Source: Chiridota heheva
Taxonomy: Eukaryota > Echinodermata > Holothuroidea > Apodida > Chiridotidae
Assembly: GCA_020152595.1 (NCBI GenBank)
Contig: JAIGNY010002305.1
Location: forward strand, 1,238,501-1,302,500
Direction: 5' to 3'
Length of the DNA: 64,000 nt
Part shown: positions 12,993-26,160 of the stretch, one piece after another
How positions within the stretch are numbered: the stretch's first letter is position 1
Layout of the letters: every line of letters starts with the position of its first letter
Program-made: the position numbers and the translations under genes
Notes under the pieces: generated by a model
Told to the model about the DNA's origin: nothing
Database searches by the model: none
Seen by the model: only the letters and a program-made list of their open reading frames with translations

Positions 12993-13334
12993 TAATTACC
13001 TACAAGTTGATTATTTGAAGATCCCTTTTAATAGCTTCCTATCGTGTATTTGCACCGCGGCTTGACGCACAAATGGGAATTAACAAAAAAAAGTGTGATG
13101 GATACAAAACCCGCAAATCTTCATTTCCAGATAAGAAATATACGCTTTCGAGGCTATTTTATAAGCGCTTGTATGTAAGCTAGACAAACTACAGCATGAG
13201 TATTTGACATGACTTTATGGAGAATCAAGACGTTGAGTGCGGTTCTTGAGCTTATCCACCACGCAGCGGTCTTTTAACCGGTTCTCGCGAGGAATTTCGA
13301 GTATAAGATACGCGTTTGGACCTTTTGCCTGTGT
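12993..13334. repeat. Array unit 6, partial and diverged
   Basis: Homologous to the first 340 bp of a long-form unit, including the start of the optional segment (GTAAGCTAGACAAACT near 13,176). Homology ends around CCTTTTGCCTGTG, which marks the right border of the array. Confidence 0.85.
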
Positions 13335-14195
13335 TTTTTGGGCGTCCTGATTAGTCTTGGAATAGACACAACGCCATCTACAAAATATTACATTCAGTTG
13401 ATCTGAAGATTAGCTTGACTCCATACAGGATTCATTGAGTTAAACAGAGGGAAAGCAACGACATACGTACTCAATTTCCTTAATAACGTAGGCAGTGTTA
13501 GCACTCGACACCAAACTCTTCCTCCTTGGTCGGGAGTCCTTAGTAGCATGTACACATGTCATGACTGGTTGTTTTTCACATAATTCAAAATTAGAACAAT
13601 TCCTAGCGACAGAAAAGAGAGGCATAAGGTTTATCAAGTTAAATGGTTTTGGCATCCCTTTTTCCATGCGCAGTTGTATTTCTCAACATTTACTCCACCA
13701 AACATTTACTCCATCAGCAAAAAGTAACATCAAGTGAACTGATAATGTTCTTGCATCCGCAGATGAACCCCATGTAAGTTCACCATAAGTCTTCCAGATC
13801 AACCGAGCGATTGTGCAACGTGTAACTTGTGCATCCCACAATTAGGTAAGTGGGGTAGAATTAGATATCCTTGCCTGAAAATACATGGGCGACAGAGGGC
13901 GGACGCACCAGATTATCCGTCCTAATAATTTGATTCATAATGATATCCAAAATAGATCAATCACCAATAAATGATAAAATAAAAATAGCTTGTATTGCCA
14001 GTCCGCCCCAAAAGCTATGACCTTCCGAGGCCGCTGTAATAAGTCAGCAAAGTTTACCGAATCACGACATGAATTGCAAAATCCTAATGATTCAAGTCAC
14101 GGCATTATGATTTACGGACGGGTAGCAACAACTTGGGCTTAAACAGTTAAATGGAAGAAAATATGTTATAACTCATGAACATTGAAAATGGCTTT
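13335..14195. other. Unique-looking non-coding stretch
   Basis: No gene, RNA or clear repeat recognised. Short open frames here have no splice context, no domain signature and no start-site support. Confidence 0.6.
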
Positions 14196-15330
14196 ATCAA
14201 AATTGCTTAAAAGTTGACCATTTTACAGCATTCTGAATTTTTATATCTTATTATATATAATGAAGGGCAAAAGGTATCACCAGAATCGGTTAACAGTTGA
14301 CCATTTTACAGTATTTTGAATTTTAATACCTTATTATACAGTCAGGGAGAATCCTGGACTTGTGGTGTAAGAAAACACACCAAAACTTGGAACTTCGTAT
14401 TCATTAAGATCCATGGGAGGCCGCTATCTTAAGTTGTGATAACGTTATATCAATGGGATTTTACTGAGAGAACGGTAGTATTTGTGTAATGTGAGTATGA
14501 TGCACGTACTTGGTATCAGTAATTACTAAGCCAACACAGAATCATGTGTCGAGAGGACTGTTCAAAAGGTCAACGACCTTTTGTTATTTCTCCGCGAAGT
14601 CCACGATGAAATTGAAAAGTCCGCAGTCAAATCTAATAGGTTTTCAATTGATATCGGTTATTCATTTTAAAAATCACCCCCTTCCTTGCGTTTTCAACAA
14701 AAATCCCCATTGACTTAACGTTACTACTAGTTAAAATGGCGGCCTCCATGAATGGTTTAATGAATACGAAACATCAAGTATTGAGGTATTTATCATTACA
14801 CCAAAAGTCCAGGATTCTCCCCTACTGATATAATAAACGGCAAAAGTATCACCAAAATCGATTAAAAATTGACCATTTTACAGCATTTTGAATTTTGATA
14901 CCATATAATAAACGGCAAAAGGTATTATCAAAATCGGTTAAAAGTTGACCATTTTACCGTAATTTTCATTTTAATATCTTTTAATATAATGAACGGCAAA
15001 AGGTATCATCAAAATCGGTTAAAAGTTGACCATTTTACAGCATTTTGAATTTAAATATCTTATTGTATAATAAACGGCAAAAAGTATCATCAAAATCGGT
15101 TAAAAGTGACCATTTTACAGCATTCTGAATTTAATACGTTATTATAAAATGAACGGCAAAAGGTATCATCAAATAGGGTAAAAGTTTACTATTCTACAGC
15201 GTTTTGAATTTTAATACCTTATTATATAATAAACGGCAAAAAGGATCATCAAAATCGGTTAAAAGTTGACCATTTTACCGCATTTTGGATTTTAATACCT
15301 TATTATATAATGAACGGCAAAATGAACTAA
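14196..15330. repeat. About 80-bp tandem repeat array, interrupted by a MITE
   Basis: The unit contains AACGGCAAAAGGTATCATC, then AAAATCGGTTAAAAGTTGACC, ATTTTACAGCATTTTGAATTT and a TTATTATATAAT-like link. The phrase AACGGCAAA recurs at about 14835, 14911, 14992, 15073, 15152, 15232 and 15313, a spacing near 80 bp. Two further units lie left of the inserted element at 14339-14827. There is no coding potential. Confidence 0.9.
14339..14827. mobile_element. 489-bp foldback MITE inserted in the 80-bp array
   Basis: The left end CAGTCAGGGAGAATCCTGGA and the right end TCCAGGATTCTCCCCTACTG are inverted repeats. The inversion continues inward through TTCGTATTCATTAA (left) and TTAATGAATACGAA (right), and through GGAGGCCGCTAT against ATGGCGGCCTCC, so each arm exceeds 120 bp. 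The flanks end in ATA (14336-14338) and begin with ATA (14828-14830); removing the element plus one ATA restores the array consensus TTATTATATAAT. No transposase ORF. The superfamily is not certain. Confidence 0.87.
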
Positions 15331-18300
15331 AGTTATTTAAGAACCATATATAGTAAACAATCAAAATCTTGCTTTATTCACAATTAATTTCATTTTATTT
15401 CCATGTATCGTATATCCCTTGGCTATATACATATTGTTGATATTCATAATCATATTTGATATACACAATTCTTTTGCATAAAAAAAGATACCCGCATTTG
15501 AACCTTAATCCAACAATGGGATCCATACCACACTCATCACATTAGTCTCCCAGATGTATAACCGCTAGAACAGGAGAACAATAAAGATATACATTATGTT
15601 GACAATTGGGCTTATGTCATATTTATATAAATATGGTAGAAATGGAAAGTTTGCCTCAAACGAACTCATTCCTGGTCTGAATATAGTTAAAACGATAAAA
15701 CCTGCCTTGAACAAATGGGACATATCCTACAGTAGGACGACCTCCAAGGATAAATAATTGTGGAGAGGCCTCAAATGTGCACAAATTTAGGATATATCGA
15801 ATAATCCTGATATTTTGATCAGCCATAATCCGGAAATGAAAAGATCTATTCCCGAAATATGAATAATGTACTATCCAAATATTACAACTTTGCAGTACCT
15901 ACACATATATACAGACGCAAAAACAGTACCACACGGCACACGCGCCGTGTTTAACCGGGGAGCATACTATGGACCTTTTCATATCGGAATCGGTAATTTC
16001 CGGAAATCTTAATGAAATAATGTCACATGGCCGAAATTCACGTGACCATAATGGATCAATCAAATTCCTGGTAATCCTAATCGTCTGCACAATTTACTAG
16101 CGTATGGGGTCAAGCCCATTACAAATACGATTTTACGCAATAATCGACAGTATACAGGGGCCTACATACACAAATAAGCACTTCACTGAGACTTAAATGG
16201 TAGCGTAATTTAATAAGGAAATTCCATACCAAACAGAAAACTTCGTATAAAGTGTATCCTCTCCATTCACACAATATTTCCGATATGCAAAACTAGTTGT
16301 CTCATTCAGAGATAACAAGGAATTTGCTGCCGAAAGTTCTCGCTACTATTTTTACATTTTGTGCAGTAAGGTCAACGGCACAATTTCATACCATTAGGTT
16401 CTCCGCACTAAACATCAACGTTTTAAAATTTAAACTATTTTTGCTAATTTCCGTCCTATTTTTGTGTTTCAAATGTGCACAAATATGTTTAATGTTTCGT
16501 AAATGTTGAGGGAATGGGAACCCCAACAAACATACAATGTTCCGTTCATAAAAACAACATTTTAATGTGCACACTAGGCCTAGGGCCTACAACTACATGC
16601 ATTGAACGTAACGTTAGTGTTATGAACGTACCTGAGGCCAAGTTTTAACTTGAAATCTTACCTGGTTATCGCGTATTCCTTAATTGAGACAGTCTGAATG
16701 AAAGACAGTACGGAACCTCTTGGAATATAACAACAACAACAAAACATCCCCCATACCCATAAGAAAAGAATTATCCAGGCAGAGCACTTAAAACTTTGAC
16801 GCAAATTTACATAATTTAGGTGTGCATACAACACAAAGCTTAAACATTTCACATAACGTTTACGTGCGTACGTAGGTCGTACATGTAATGTTGTACTATA
16901 ATGTACGTGCGTACAAGCTTATGAAGGTAATACGCGCGCTTATTGTTGTTGTTTACAATTTTCCCTGCAGCTGGTTGGTTGGTTAGTAAGAAAAAATTTC
17001 CCGGCATTTTATTGGTTAAGGTACCCTGACACATTCGGCTAAATTCGGTTTGAAAAAGTCTATAACTGTATAAGGAGTAACAAGGTAACTGCCGTATATG
17101 ACGTAATAAGCGCCCATGCGCTTACAACAATAGAATTGCACCACTTTTTCAGCTCAAAGTTTCTTCCTAATAAGCGACCATGCTCGGGGGCCGCGTACGG
17201 TATACTATTCGAACTGCATTGTACTGCACATATATGTGAAATAGTTGTAACCTATTCCCACAAACTGACAACAATCACCACAAGAACATCGTGAACGTCA
17301 GACGTAAAATTAGTCAAGAATGTAACAAAACATAAGTATTTTAAGTCTTCAAATTAATTTAATAAAATTATGATATCAATCAAAAAGTTTGGGTGGGCGC
17401 CTTTTTGATCAGGGGCGCTCAATATGTCGAACGCGGTACTTGGATATCATTTTATCCACCCCGATAGTACAGTTACGTTCGGCCAAAGATTGGAATTAAC
17501 GCTGGGCCACCAGTGACGTAATTTCTTTTAAAATTTGAATGTTTGCTGGGCGCCATTTCCAATAAACAAAATTGATTTTTAAATGTGAGAAATGAATACA
17601 GCTCAACCGTGGTAAAAGGGGGTTTAACTTAAGCTTGCCATGAAATTGCCAACTATTTCAAACACATTCCAACCTTTTTCCAACGTTGGTTTAATGAAAC
17701 GTGCTATTTGGATATAGTGACACTTGCTCTAACGTGAAGAGCATATTAAATTCTATATAAGTAGAGCAGCTTTTAAATCTGGAAAGCTCATCTCAGTTCT
17801 AAGTATTTGCTCATTAATGTTCCAAGAATTTGCATTATTTGAAAAATCTATAACATTAGGTTACAAGCATGTGCAAGAACTTCATTTTATTATATAAAAT
17901 AGACATCTCTCTCATTAAAACATAGAATGGAAAGGGGAGGAATTGTGGAAGCTACGCAACACATTAGATCGATGCAACTATGGTACTTATCAAATTATTG
18001 TGACAAAGGATCGAATCAAAGTACTGAAATTACTGGTGATGGGTTTGATGCATAGTTGTCATTTGTGTAATTGATATAATGTATATTTTTCTTATACATC
18101 TTTTGATTTTATAAGCCATTTTTGTGTTAACATGAAGATGATATATTAAGAATTTAACAATATAAATTGCAGTTTCTAGTGAAAACATTGACTTAAATCA
18201 TGACAAGACAATCAGTAATTGGTTGGGAATTCAAGACACCACTGGGACTAATAGTTTCGCACTTCACGTTTTTGACTCCCAGGAATAGTGCACCTCAGAA

Positions 18301-18335
18301 AGTCTCATCATATACTCATTATAATGGTCCACTTA
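15331..18335. other. Non-coding stretch, nothing supported
   Basis: AT-rich sequence with scattered short palindromes: for example ACACGGC/GCCGTGT forms a 7-bp stem near 15,932, and TACGTGCGTAC-type runs lie near 16,870-16,915. Open frames are short and lack any domain signature. Confidence 0.55.
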
Positions 18336-18338
18336 TTA

Positions 18339-18375
18339 TCACACACACACCCACCCACACACACACACACACACT
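18339..18375. repeat. CA microsatellite
   Basis: Imperfect (CA)n with two CCCA interruptions. It is followed by two copies of GTGTAGACCCTACAACT about 70 bp apart (about 18,383 and 18,451), each with an ACTGGTGACCA-type phrase, a short degenerate tandem duplication. Confidence 0.9.
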
Positions 18376-18509
18376 CATACATGTGTAGACCCTACAACTG
18401 GTGACGCATCCATAATCATATATATAACTGGTGACCACTCACCCATACATGTGTAGACCCTACAACTAATGACGTAGGCGTAATCCTATGTAACTGGTGA
18501 CCAATCAAT

Positions 18510-20630
18510 ATACAGCACGCATATGTGATGGCGGTATTAGGAAATTAGGTTACACACGTATTTTTAACTTATCCTATTCAACAGGTGACATGTACCGAAA
18601 TGCAAAAATACTAAACTAAATTAGTGTTTTAGTCAAAATAGATTTGATAACAGCCATTTTTAGAACTAAAGACAAGCGAGGACGTCATTTGGTCGTGTGT
18701 GTCATCGCTTTGAAGGTGTGTAAACATAAGAATGTCATCAGTTGGTGGGTCTAAACATGTTCACACACCCACACACACACTTTTTCAAATGGATTTACGC
18801 CAATATTCCTTCGGTGATATAATAATCAGTTAATACGGTATTTCCCAGCTAACCGCTGTGAGAATGAAACGGGGCTTATTTTGCTCAGAGGAATCCTTCC
18901 CCTCTCCTTGGCTATGAGCATGCCCTGTCAGTACCTATTTCTACTTGATCAAAAGCGTGTATGAAATAGGTTGTAGAGTAGTGAAAAGTCCCGTCACCTC
19001 ATTCACATTCACCTCAAAACATTTTCATCTCGCACTCTTGTTTCTGTATAAATTAACAAACTTACTTAACTATCAACTGACAAAAAGAAACACACAAAAT
19101 GTTTAAAACAATGCACTTTACTGATATATCTTTCCTTTATATTATTAATACATTTGGAAGATAATGTTATACATTAATTTTGATGAAAATAGAGATTTTT
19201 ACATGATATTGGTGGTATTTAATCATGAATTAACCGATAAATTATCCACCGGTGCTTGCAATGGTTGTAGCCTGTGTGGGTATGGGCGGGTGCGAAGGAG
19301 AGAAGGGGGAGGAGCAATAAGCCGGACCCCAATTGGGCTCAAAAAGTTGATGAAAAAAAGGATTATTTGTTAATGGAACATTTAATCGAACATTATTGCT
19401 TGACTTAATGATTTTGATATAAAGATGAAGATATTTGTTTGGTTATATCTATTTGCCATGTTTGGTAATGAATGAACAAGTGGATTGAATACCGATCCAC
19501 GGTTTTAGCCCGTTAGGTGTGTGGGCGCACGTATAGAGGGGGAAGAGTCGGCGAATTAGACGGATAGATTAGACTCCGATAGATTCAAAAAGTTGATAAA
19601 ACAGAAGGACTAGTAAACATATGCTCTGACTTTTTTGCATGGATAATGGTATCTCCCAAGTCATGGACATATACAATGACATCTCCCTGCCAGAATACCA
19701 TTTCATAATTGTTGATCTCTAGCTGGAAACATGTTATGTCGTAATGGAAGAACAAGGAAGCTTGTCAGATTAATAAAAAGAAAACTAAAAAAAGTGGGAA
19801 TATTGAAATATTATAGCAATTGGTTTAGATCTTTTCCATTGATATCATATCTAGATCCTTTAAATCATTACTATATTTCATTATTCTGAGCTACTAGTAA
19901 GGGAGGAGTAAATTTCCAATCCCGAGTGCCAGGACTCACCACGTGTATTTCAGATGCGAAGGTCTGTCCACCTTAAAATGAAGTTTGTGTGAGAGATTCC
20001 GCACACAAGCGTTTCGATATTGGCGACAAAAACAAACATGCCACAATACTTCCTGCCAAATTTGCATATCATCACTATACCAGATCTAGACCAAGTAGTC
20101 TTGCTCGAACCGCTCTGCGCCAACGCAATACTTGGTATTATATAGAAGACCACGCGGCTTAGACCATAGTTTACATTTCAACAACTCGAATGAAGCGTCA
20201 AACTCATTTACTCGAAATCAAGCCATCTCGAATTTGGTGCTCAAGTATAAGAGAAAACAAGTACAGTTACACATGTCCGCTACTGTGTTTTGTGTATTAG
20301 ACTTTTATTGAGCTCTTATCCGAGAAGGTAACAGTACCTTCCCAAACTCGAACTTCTCCCTTTCCCACATTTGTCTGAAAAACTGTATCCTATTTAAAAA
20401 GAACAGCGAAAAGTAAGACGCAGCATGTAGTAGTAATAACAAACAAGGTTTACGTCTTTGACTTGCCAAATGGCAATAGATGGTCGCAATCCCGGCTGAG
20501 AAAGGAGGAGAGTTGGACGTAGTGCTTCCACACTACCATAAATCTAAACCTACAAAACTGTCATCAACAAATAAATATCAGATAACTTCCAAGGGGAAGG
20601 AAGAAGAGGTATCACACTGCGTGATGAAAT
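18510..20630. other. Non-coding stretch, nothing supported
   Basis: No gene, RNA or well-bounded repeat recognised. A second short CA-rich patch lies near 18,763-18,780. Confidence 0.55.
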
Positions 20631-20639
20631 TGTGAATAA

Positions 20640-21240
20640 CATATGGAAGCCACGAAGCTGAAAACCCTGAAGACAAGGAACGCTGTTTTCATGCGAACGC
20701 TGGAATGTGAACCATGTTCGACGAGGTAGGTAAGACTTTAGGAAAATGAGTAATTACAATCGTGCCCAGCTTCGAATCAGTGAACCAAGATGGAGTCAGT
20801 GCAACAAAGACTGCTTAGTGGGATGATGTTGGTGTAACCGAGACCTCCGATGAGGCGGATAACGCAGCTACAACAAAGGGAGTAGGACTGATGTTGCACG
20901 GTTCAGCACAGGTTTTACTTGGATGGGAAGCTCAAGGACCTAGTATCACCACTGTAACATTCATAGCCAAGAATAAAAGATACAGATTATTGCTATTCAG
21001 AGATATACTTACAAATGACGGTGATCAATAATCCACGATGTTTCCAACAAGATAGGTACCCAGAGCTACCCAGCATGCCCAGAGAAATACGGCAACATCG
21101 TGATGGGAGGCTTTGTTGCTTAAAAGTGATGGGCACGCATGAGTTTGGGGATATGAAAAGAATCCGTCCAAGAAACTTGTGGCGACGTGACCTATTGGCG
21201 AAAACTCAGAAATTAAGACCATACTTGAAACCTGATTGAG
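20640..21240 (+). pseudogene. RTE-like LINE endonuclease, decayed fragment
   Basis: Around 20,701 the plus strand reads WNV-TMFDEVGKTLGKMSNYN, followed by RAQLRISEPRWSQC. This is the start of the apurinic endonuclease domain of RTE-class non-LTR elements, whose usual form is WNVRTM...GISE-RW. About 50 codons later, from 20,875, comes KGVGLMLHGSAQVLLGWE and then a SITTVTFIAKNKRY-like stretch, the next conserved block. Frameshifts and stops separate the blocks and one codon of the WNVRTM motif is gone, so it is not active. The borders are uncertain, and I could not follow the element with confidence past about 21,240. Confidence 0.7.
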
Positions 21241-23800
21241 TGTATAGACGTCAAGGATGGAGGACAACGGGGAGCTTTTATTCAACCTGTTCAAGATTAA
21301 TGTTCATGGAAAGTCAATACATATAATACCTATAGCATGGCACGAATTCAGCGATAGTTGTCACGGCGAAAAAAGATCAGTAGCAGCTTTGATCTGATTA
21401 AATGACCAGGAAGTAATATCAAACTCGCTGTGCTTCCTAGGTGCAGGAGTCGAAGATATTTGAGACTAAGGAATATTTTGTAAAACTAAAATAAATATAA
21501 AAAAATATCTTCACAATCTAAATTTGAATCTTTCTTTGAACATTCTTGCGCCCGAGGTTTCTCGCCCTAGTCCCTCATTGTGCTCGTCGTAGATACAACG
21601 ACAACCAATCCACCAAAGCACTCAAATGAAAATCGAATACCGAAACAGTCGACAATTTTGCCATTCCCGGCCACATGAGAGAAAAACATATACGAGTAGT
21701 AGACGAGTGGGACGAAAACCATCGTCGAATCCTGTTGTTTTCTTTGTCATGGATACCTTCGCACTGTCCAGAAAAAGATAAAACATCCAGGTTGTGCTAA
21801 ATACCGCGGGGATCTCTTAATACGTTCAGTTTAATGCACAAAGAGAATGATTGGATGTTAAGGGAAACAACGATCGGCCGTCTAGAGGTACTGCATGAAT
21901 CACTCTAGCTAAATGATTATTTCTTCGATGGTCGCAACGAAACTTTCAAGATACATCAAGCGCCAAAATGGAGAACAAGTTTAATACAATATTGCAAACA
22001 GCCCATTGGTCATCCAAAAAACATATATACAGGCTCAGGACACCATAGATGTGAGAGTCTATGAAAGACCAGGGAAGACTAATCAAACAAACAAACTATG
22101 CTTCTACTCATGGTACTCCCGTTCCGATGTCAAGGAAAGCTGTTCTGTTAGGATATCTGCAGTGGCTAGTGCCAAAGAACGACATGAGTATACAAAACAA
22201 TCTCTGAACGGGACTTGGTGACCTGCGAAATGATCAAAGTCGTGGATATAAGCTACACGATCACTGCGCCGACGCGAGGTACATCAACATAAATCTTTTG
22301 GGGAATACGAATCTCTCATAGGCAGATAGGCCCGCGACTGAACAACGATAACATAATTGATGGTATAATTGATGTTGTGTTCGTTTGGGAAGCAGTTAGG
22401 GTATAAAGCAGTACTCCCACCGTGACAGAATATGCGCAATCCAATAACATATACACGTCAAGCAATTATTTGATAAACAGCGACGATCAAATTATCGCAA
22501 GTCTTACTCAAACATTTATTACGTTTTCAACTACCCCGTCCACGCAACTGCTCACGCACGCTTCAAACTCCATAGTTTGCAAGGAGCACTGAATTTGGTG
22601 AGTTTGTCTTCTATTTTGATACCGATTCCGTGCGTTGTTGTGATTCTGTGAGCTGTCGGCTTTTACAAGTGAATCGCGCTATGGAAAACAAAGGTTAGTG
22701 TGTACTAAAATTGTATGTTTCTTTTTTTTTCACCTTCTTCTTTTTCTTTGATTAAGTTAATCATGGCTTGGTTTAAACATGGCTTGTTGGAGTTAAAGAG
22801 AAAGGAAATCTTGTGCGACTCCTTTTATCGCGTTGACGAGATTCAGCGAATTTCTTTGTCAGTTTGTGGCTAAAAAGAAGAACTCATCATCGGTCGTCAT
22901 GATTTTGATTTACACACCTTCGTGTCCTTCTTCAACGTGTTAATTTTGCTTCTTAACATTTTCGTTTAGGTCCGGATGTGTCTTGACTTTTTCAATACAA
23001 GGTCGAACACGTACGCGTTCATGCTGATTTCCAAAGAGGTCATGAGTGTGACGAGATCACCAAAGTGTTGCAGAATCGTGAAAAATTCTTTTTAATTTAA
23101 ATAGCCACATTGCATTAAAAGAGACGGTCAATGCAAAGTTCTACCAAACTTACTAAGACTACCCCATGCATCGTCCGACGCTCGGTGGTCTGGTACCACT
23201 TCACTTCAAGGCCGACATTTGCCCCTTCTTCTTTCAGAGGTCCACCACAACACCAGGTTGGCGAGCCTTGTGAGGGAGGCCCTTAAACTTGACCCGGCCA
23301 GTTCCGCATGCGCCACATGCAGATCGTAGAGACACTGGAGGAAGTTTTGACTATTCTCTGATTTTCTCGTTGCTTAGGAAGTCACTCAAGTTGATGCCCA
23401 AGATTTCAGTTCCTAATTCATCTTGAGTCGAGCAGTCAAGCTTCTTCGCCTGGCTTGATTCTTAACACAAACTTCAGTTTGAAGTTTGCGGTCTTCCATA
23501 AAGCTTTGCATAGACTGATAGAATACAAGTGCGAGGGTGATGTCATAACAATCATGGCACCTGATTGGTCTCTTATTGTATGATCCCCCCCGTACTGACT
23601 TGATCTACCATTCAGATTTAATGATTCGTGGACACAATCCTAAACGACTAAATTTTCTACTAATTTGAAAATCTAGAGAGCCAGCTAGTGAGGCTGTGAG
23701 GTAGAGTTCGTGATGGTGTTACCTCTATTGTGATGGTAAATGTAGCCTCAGGGTAGCGGAATATCGTGAGTAACTTTAACTATACATGGACAACATAAAT
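21241..23800. other. Stretch without a supported gene
   Basis: It may hold more decayed LINE sequence (to about 22,250) but no motif is convincing. At 22,681 ATGGAAAACAAAG is followed by GTTAGTG, which could be a tiny first exon, but no downstream exon was found. 23,160-23,545 is locally less AT-rich and partly open on the minus strand but contains stops and matches no family I know. Confidence 0.4.
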
Positions 23801-23814
23801 GCAAAAAAATTGCT

Positions 23815-24640
23815 TTGCCTGAAAGTCACATAGACGAACATTGTCAAGCGCTTAATTGATGTAATCATGGAAAATCATGTTCTAATTAACCTATACCTGA
23901 AAATTGATGAATTGGTTATAAAGAACTTTTTAAGTTTTGTAATCCTATTTAGAAGTTTGTAGTGATTTTAAAATAAATGAGGAGTTATTCAGTGTAATGA
24001 AATAGATATCGTGATGATATGGCCTATATTGTATTGGTTGATGCTAATGGGTGAAAATCAAAAGCAGTAAGATGCAGTTTATGGGTCACATGATAAAGAA
24101 ATACGTCGATGGGTATACCATCGGGAGCGGCATAGTACCTTTTGGATAGGCTATGCATGGGAAAAGTTTAAAGATTAAGCAAAAACTTTCATTTTTCCTG
24201 AAGGTCTTGTGGGCAAAAGCATTCAAACATTATCAAGTGCTAAGATGTTGTAATCTCATGGATAAATTGATCAATTTATTGCCATTTTAAATACATTTTG
24301 AAGTTTGAGATGATTTTACCAGGAATTTTAAATTGAGACTAGTTCCGCCTAACAATACTGTCAATAGATTTTGTTTTGAAATTTGATTGTCTTTCCTCTT
24401 TCACACATATACAACCACACGTGATGTGTTTGATGTAATTGATGTGTAACCTTTCTTTCAAAAAAGTGCTATCAGATCAAAATTACAGCTCCCAGATTGT
24501 TTAATCTTGTGGAATCTGATAATTGATCAATTGACTTTTTAAGAAATTTTGAAGGTTAAAGAGGATTTTGAAGGTTACAGAAAATTTGAAGTTTGAAGAT
24601 GATTTAAAAGGAATTTTGAGATGGGCCTTGCTCAGCACAA
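23815..24640. repeat. Highly degenerate repeated blocks
   Basis: Blocks at about 23,815-23,995, 24,180-24,345 and 24,470-24,620 share the order CTGAAAGTC / ATTGTCAAGTGCTAA / TTGTAATC(T)CATGGA / TTTTGAAGTTTGA-GATGATTTTA. Their similarity is low and their borders are unclear, so this is a tentative call. Confidence 0.35.
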
Positions 24641-25874
24641 ACTTCGCACAAAATACTACTTACCTTTATTTTGATTTGATTGTCCCCATCCATCCCCCTC
24701 CACACACACCCACACTTGTTGATGACCACTTTCTAGAAACCCAAAAGAGTTTTTTGATGATTAATATGATGCGATGATGAAGTTTCTAGATTTTTAAGCT
24801 TGAAGAATTTGTAAACATTTTGTTGATCATTTGACCAACATGTGGATACTTGATAATTATTGGCTGGAGTACTTTATCGATCTTGATAGCTTTTCCATTT
24901 CTGACGATGTAAACTGGTAAAATTGTTCATCAGAAGCAACCGCAACCTCTCTCATCCACCTGCAAATATTTGGTCTACCGTTCATTGAGCTTTTGATGAT
25001 ATGTGGGAGTGGTGAATTTTGGAACTTTATCCAGGGCGTCAAGGCTTAGAATGACACTTGTGGAGTATTTTTGAGCTAGACAATGAACAAGGTAGAAGAA
25101 GCAACCGTTGATTACATGTGGTACAGCGTTGGTTCAATGTTAGCATGCCAATCCAACATAATATATGCCAACCTTTGGCCAACGTTGGCCCAACGTAATG
25201 TGTTATCTTGGACTACTTCAAATTCATCTTCACGGTCAGACGGTGCAGAGTTTCTTTTTTTGTTGAAGACGTAGCGTTTCGGCCATTTTTGAATTGACAC
25301 AACCAGGTCATATCTGTTGCCCTCCTTGTGGTTGTTCCAACGTCTGGCCATTTTTAAGAAATTAGATAAAAACATTAAATTGAATCAATTGAAAACCTTT
25401 GATGCCACCGCTGCTGGTCAAGATATTCGGCCCAAAATAAGGGGCCCAAAACTTAGTGGCATTCAAAATTGCAATGGAAAATACAGCAAAGTGTAAAAAT
25501 TGTGCATTAATCCCCAGATCTTCTACCTTAAGTTTTGATACCGGGATAAGTGCAGCTGGTCAAATGGCTAAAAAAAGATAGGTCAGGAGGGGAGTTTTTA
25601 GATTGGTGATAGTTTCCGAATATAAAAATATAAAATATCAAGCTTGAATTTCAGCACGAAAAGACTGTACGCTAAGCATGCCGCGCCATAGCCTTTTTGA
25701 CATACTAGTCACAAGTCCCTCCTTTCCATTTGATTGCGCCCCCTCCCCACCATCTCTTTGGTGTTTTTTTTTTACGGAATTATCCCATGAAATCAATATA
25801 CAAGATAAGAAATGATAAATTGATATCGTCAACTCAACAATAATTAACATAACATTTAGTATAACAGACTCAGG

Positions 25875-26160
25875 AAGTTTCAGAAACAATTCCTTTATTT
25901 TATTTATCTGAAATTTCCTTCTTTTTGGAAGTTTTCTTTAATTTTATGGAAGTTTTCTTTACTTTTTTTTGATTGAAATTTTCTTTCATTTTCAGGAAAA
26001 TTCCATCCTCTTTGGTAAATTTGCTTCATTTTTGTGAATTATTTTTTAGATTTTTCGAGAAACTGGATTTGTTTCTTTTCTTCTTTTTTGGGAGATTTTC
26101 ATCCAGTTTTTTGGAAACTTACCAAAACTTTCAAATAATTTACGACCTACCCGTTTACAA
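25875..26160. repeat. T-rich cryptic repeat (GAAATTTCC/TTTTGGAAGTTTT motif)
   Basis: Repeated variants of AAATTTCCTT, TTTTGGAAGTTTTCTTT and CATTTT. The reverse-complement theme, AAATTTCC-C-AAAATGAA, recurs at 33,010-33,460 on the other strand. No coding support. Confidence 0.5.

Larger units (their letters stand above)
1..13334. repeat. Large tandem array, about 2.5-2.8 kb units, five units plus a partial sixth
   Basis: The landmark TAATTACCTACA recurs (last copy with one mismatch) at 1, 2799, 5287, 7772, 10565 and 12993, giving unit lengths of 2798, 2488, 2485, 2793 and 2428 bp. By eye the units are near-identical, with the last ones more diverged, and homology stops at about 13,334. The array runs off the left edge of the window. 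No reading frame is preserved in a gene-like way: the short ORFs inside are carried passively by the repeat. Length differences are explained by one 296-bp presence/absence segment and one 360-bp MITE insertion. Homogenised central units with diverged edges fit amplification by unequal exchange. It could be a local duplication or the edge of a longer satellite-like block; genome copy number cannot be judged here. Confidence 0.97.

Noticed and set aside
22681..22700. Possible first coding exon ATGGAAAACAAAG|GTTAGTG
   Set aside because: No partner acceptor or coding exon found downstream on the plus strand.
23160..23545. Possible exon or retropseudogene on the minus strand (LDCSTQDELGTEILG..., KFKGLPHKARQPGVV)
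   Set aside because: Contains several stops in the same frame and matches no family I can name; composition is suggestive only.
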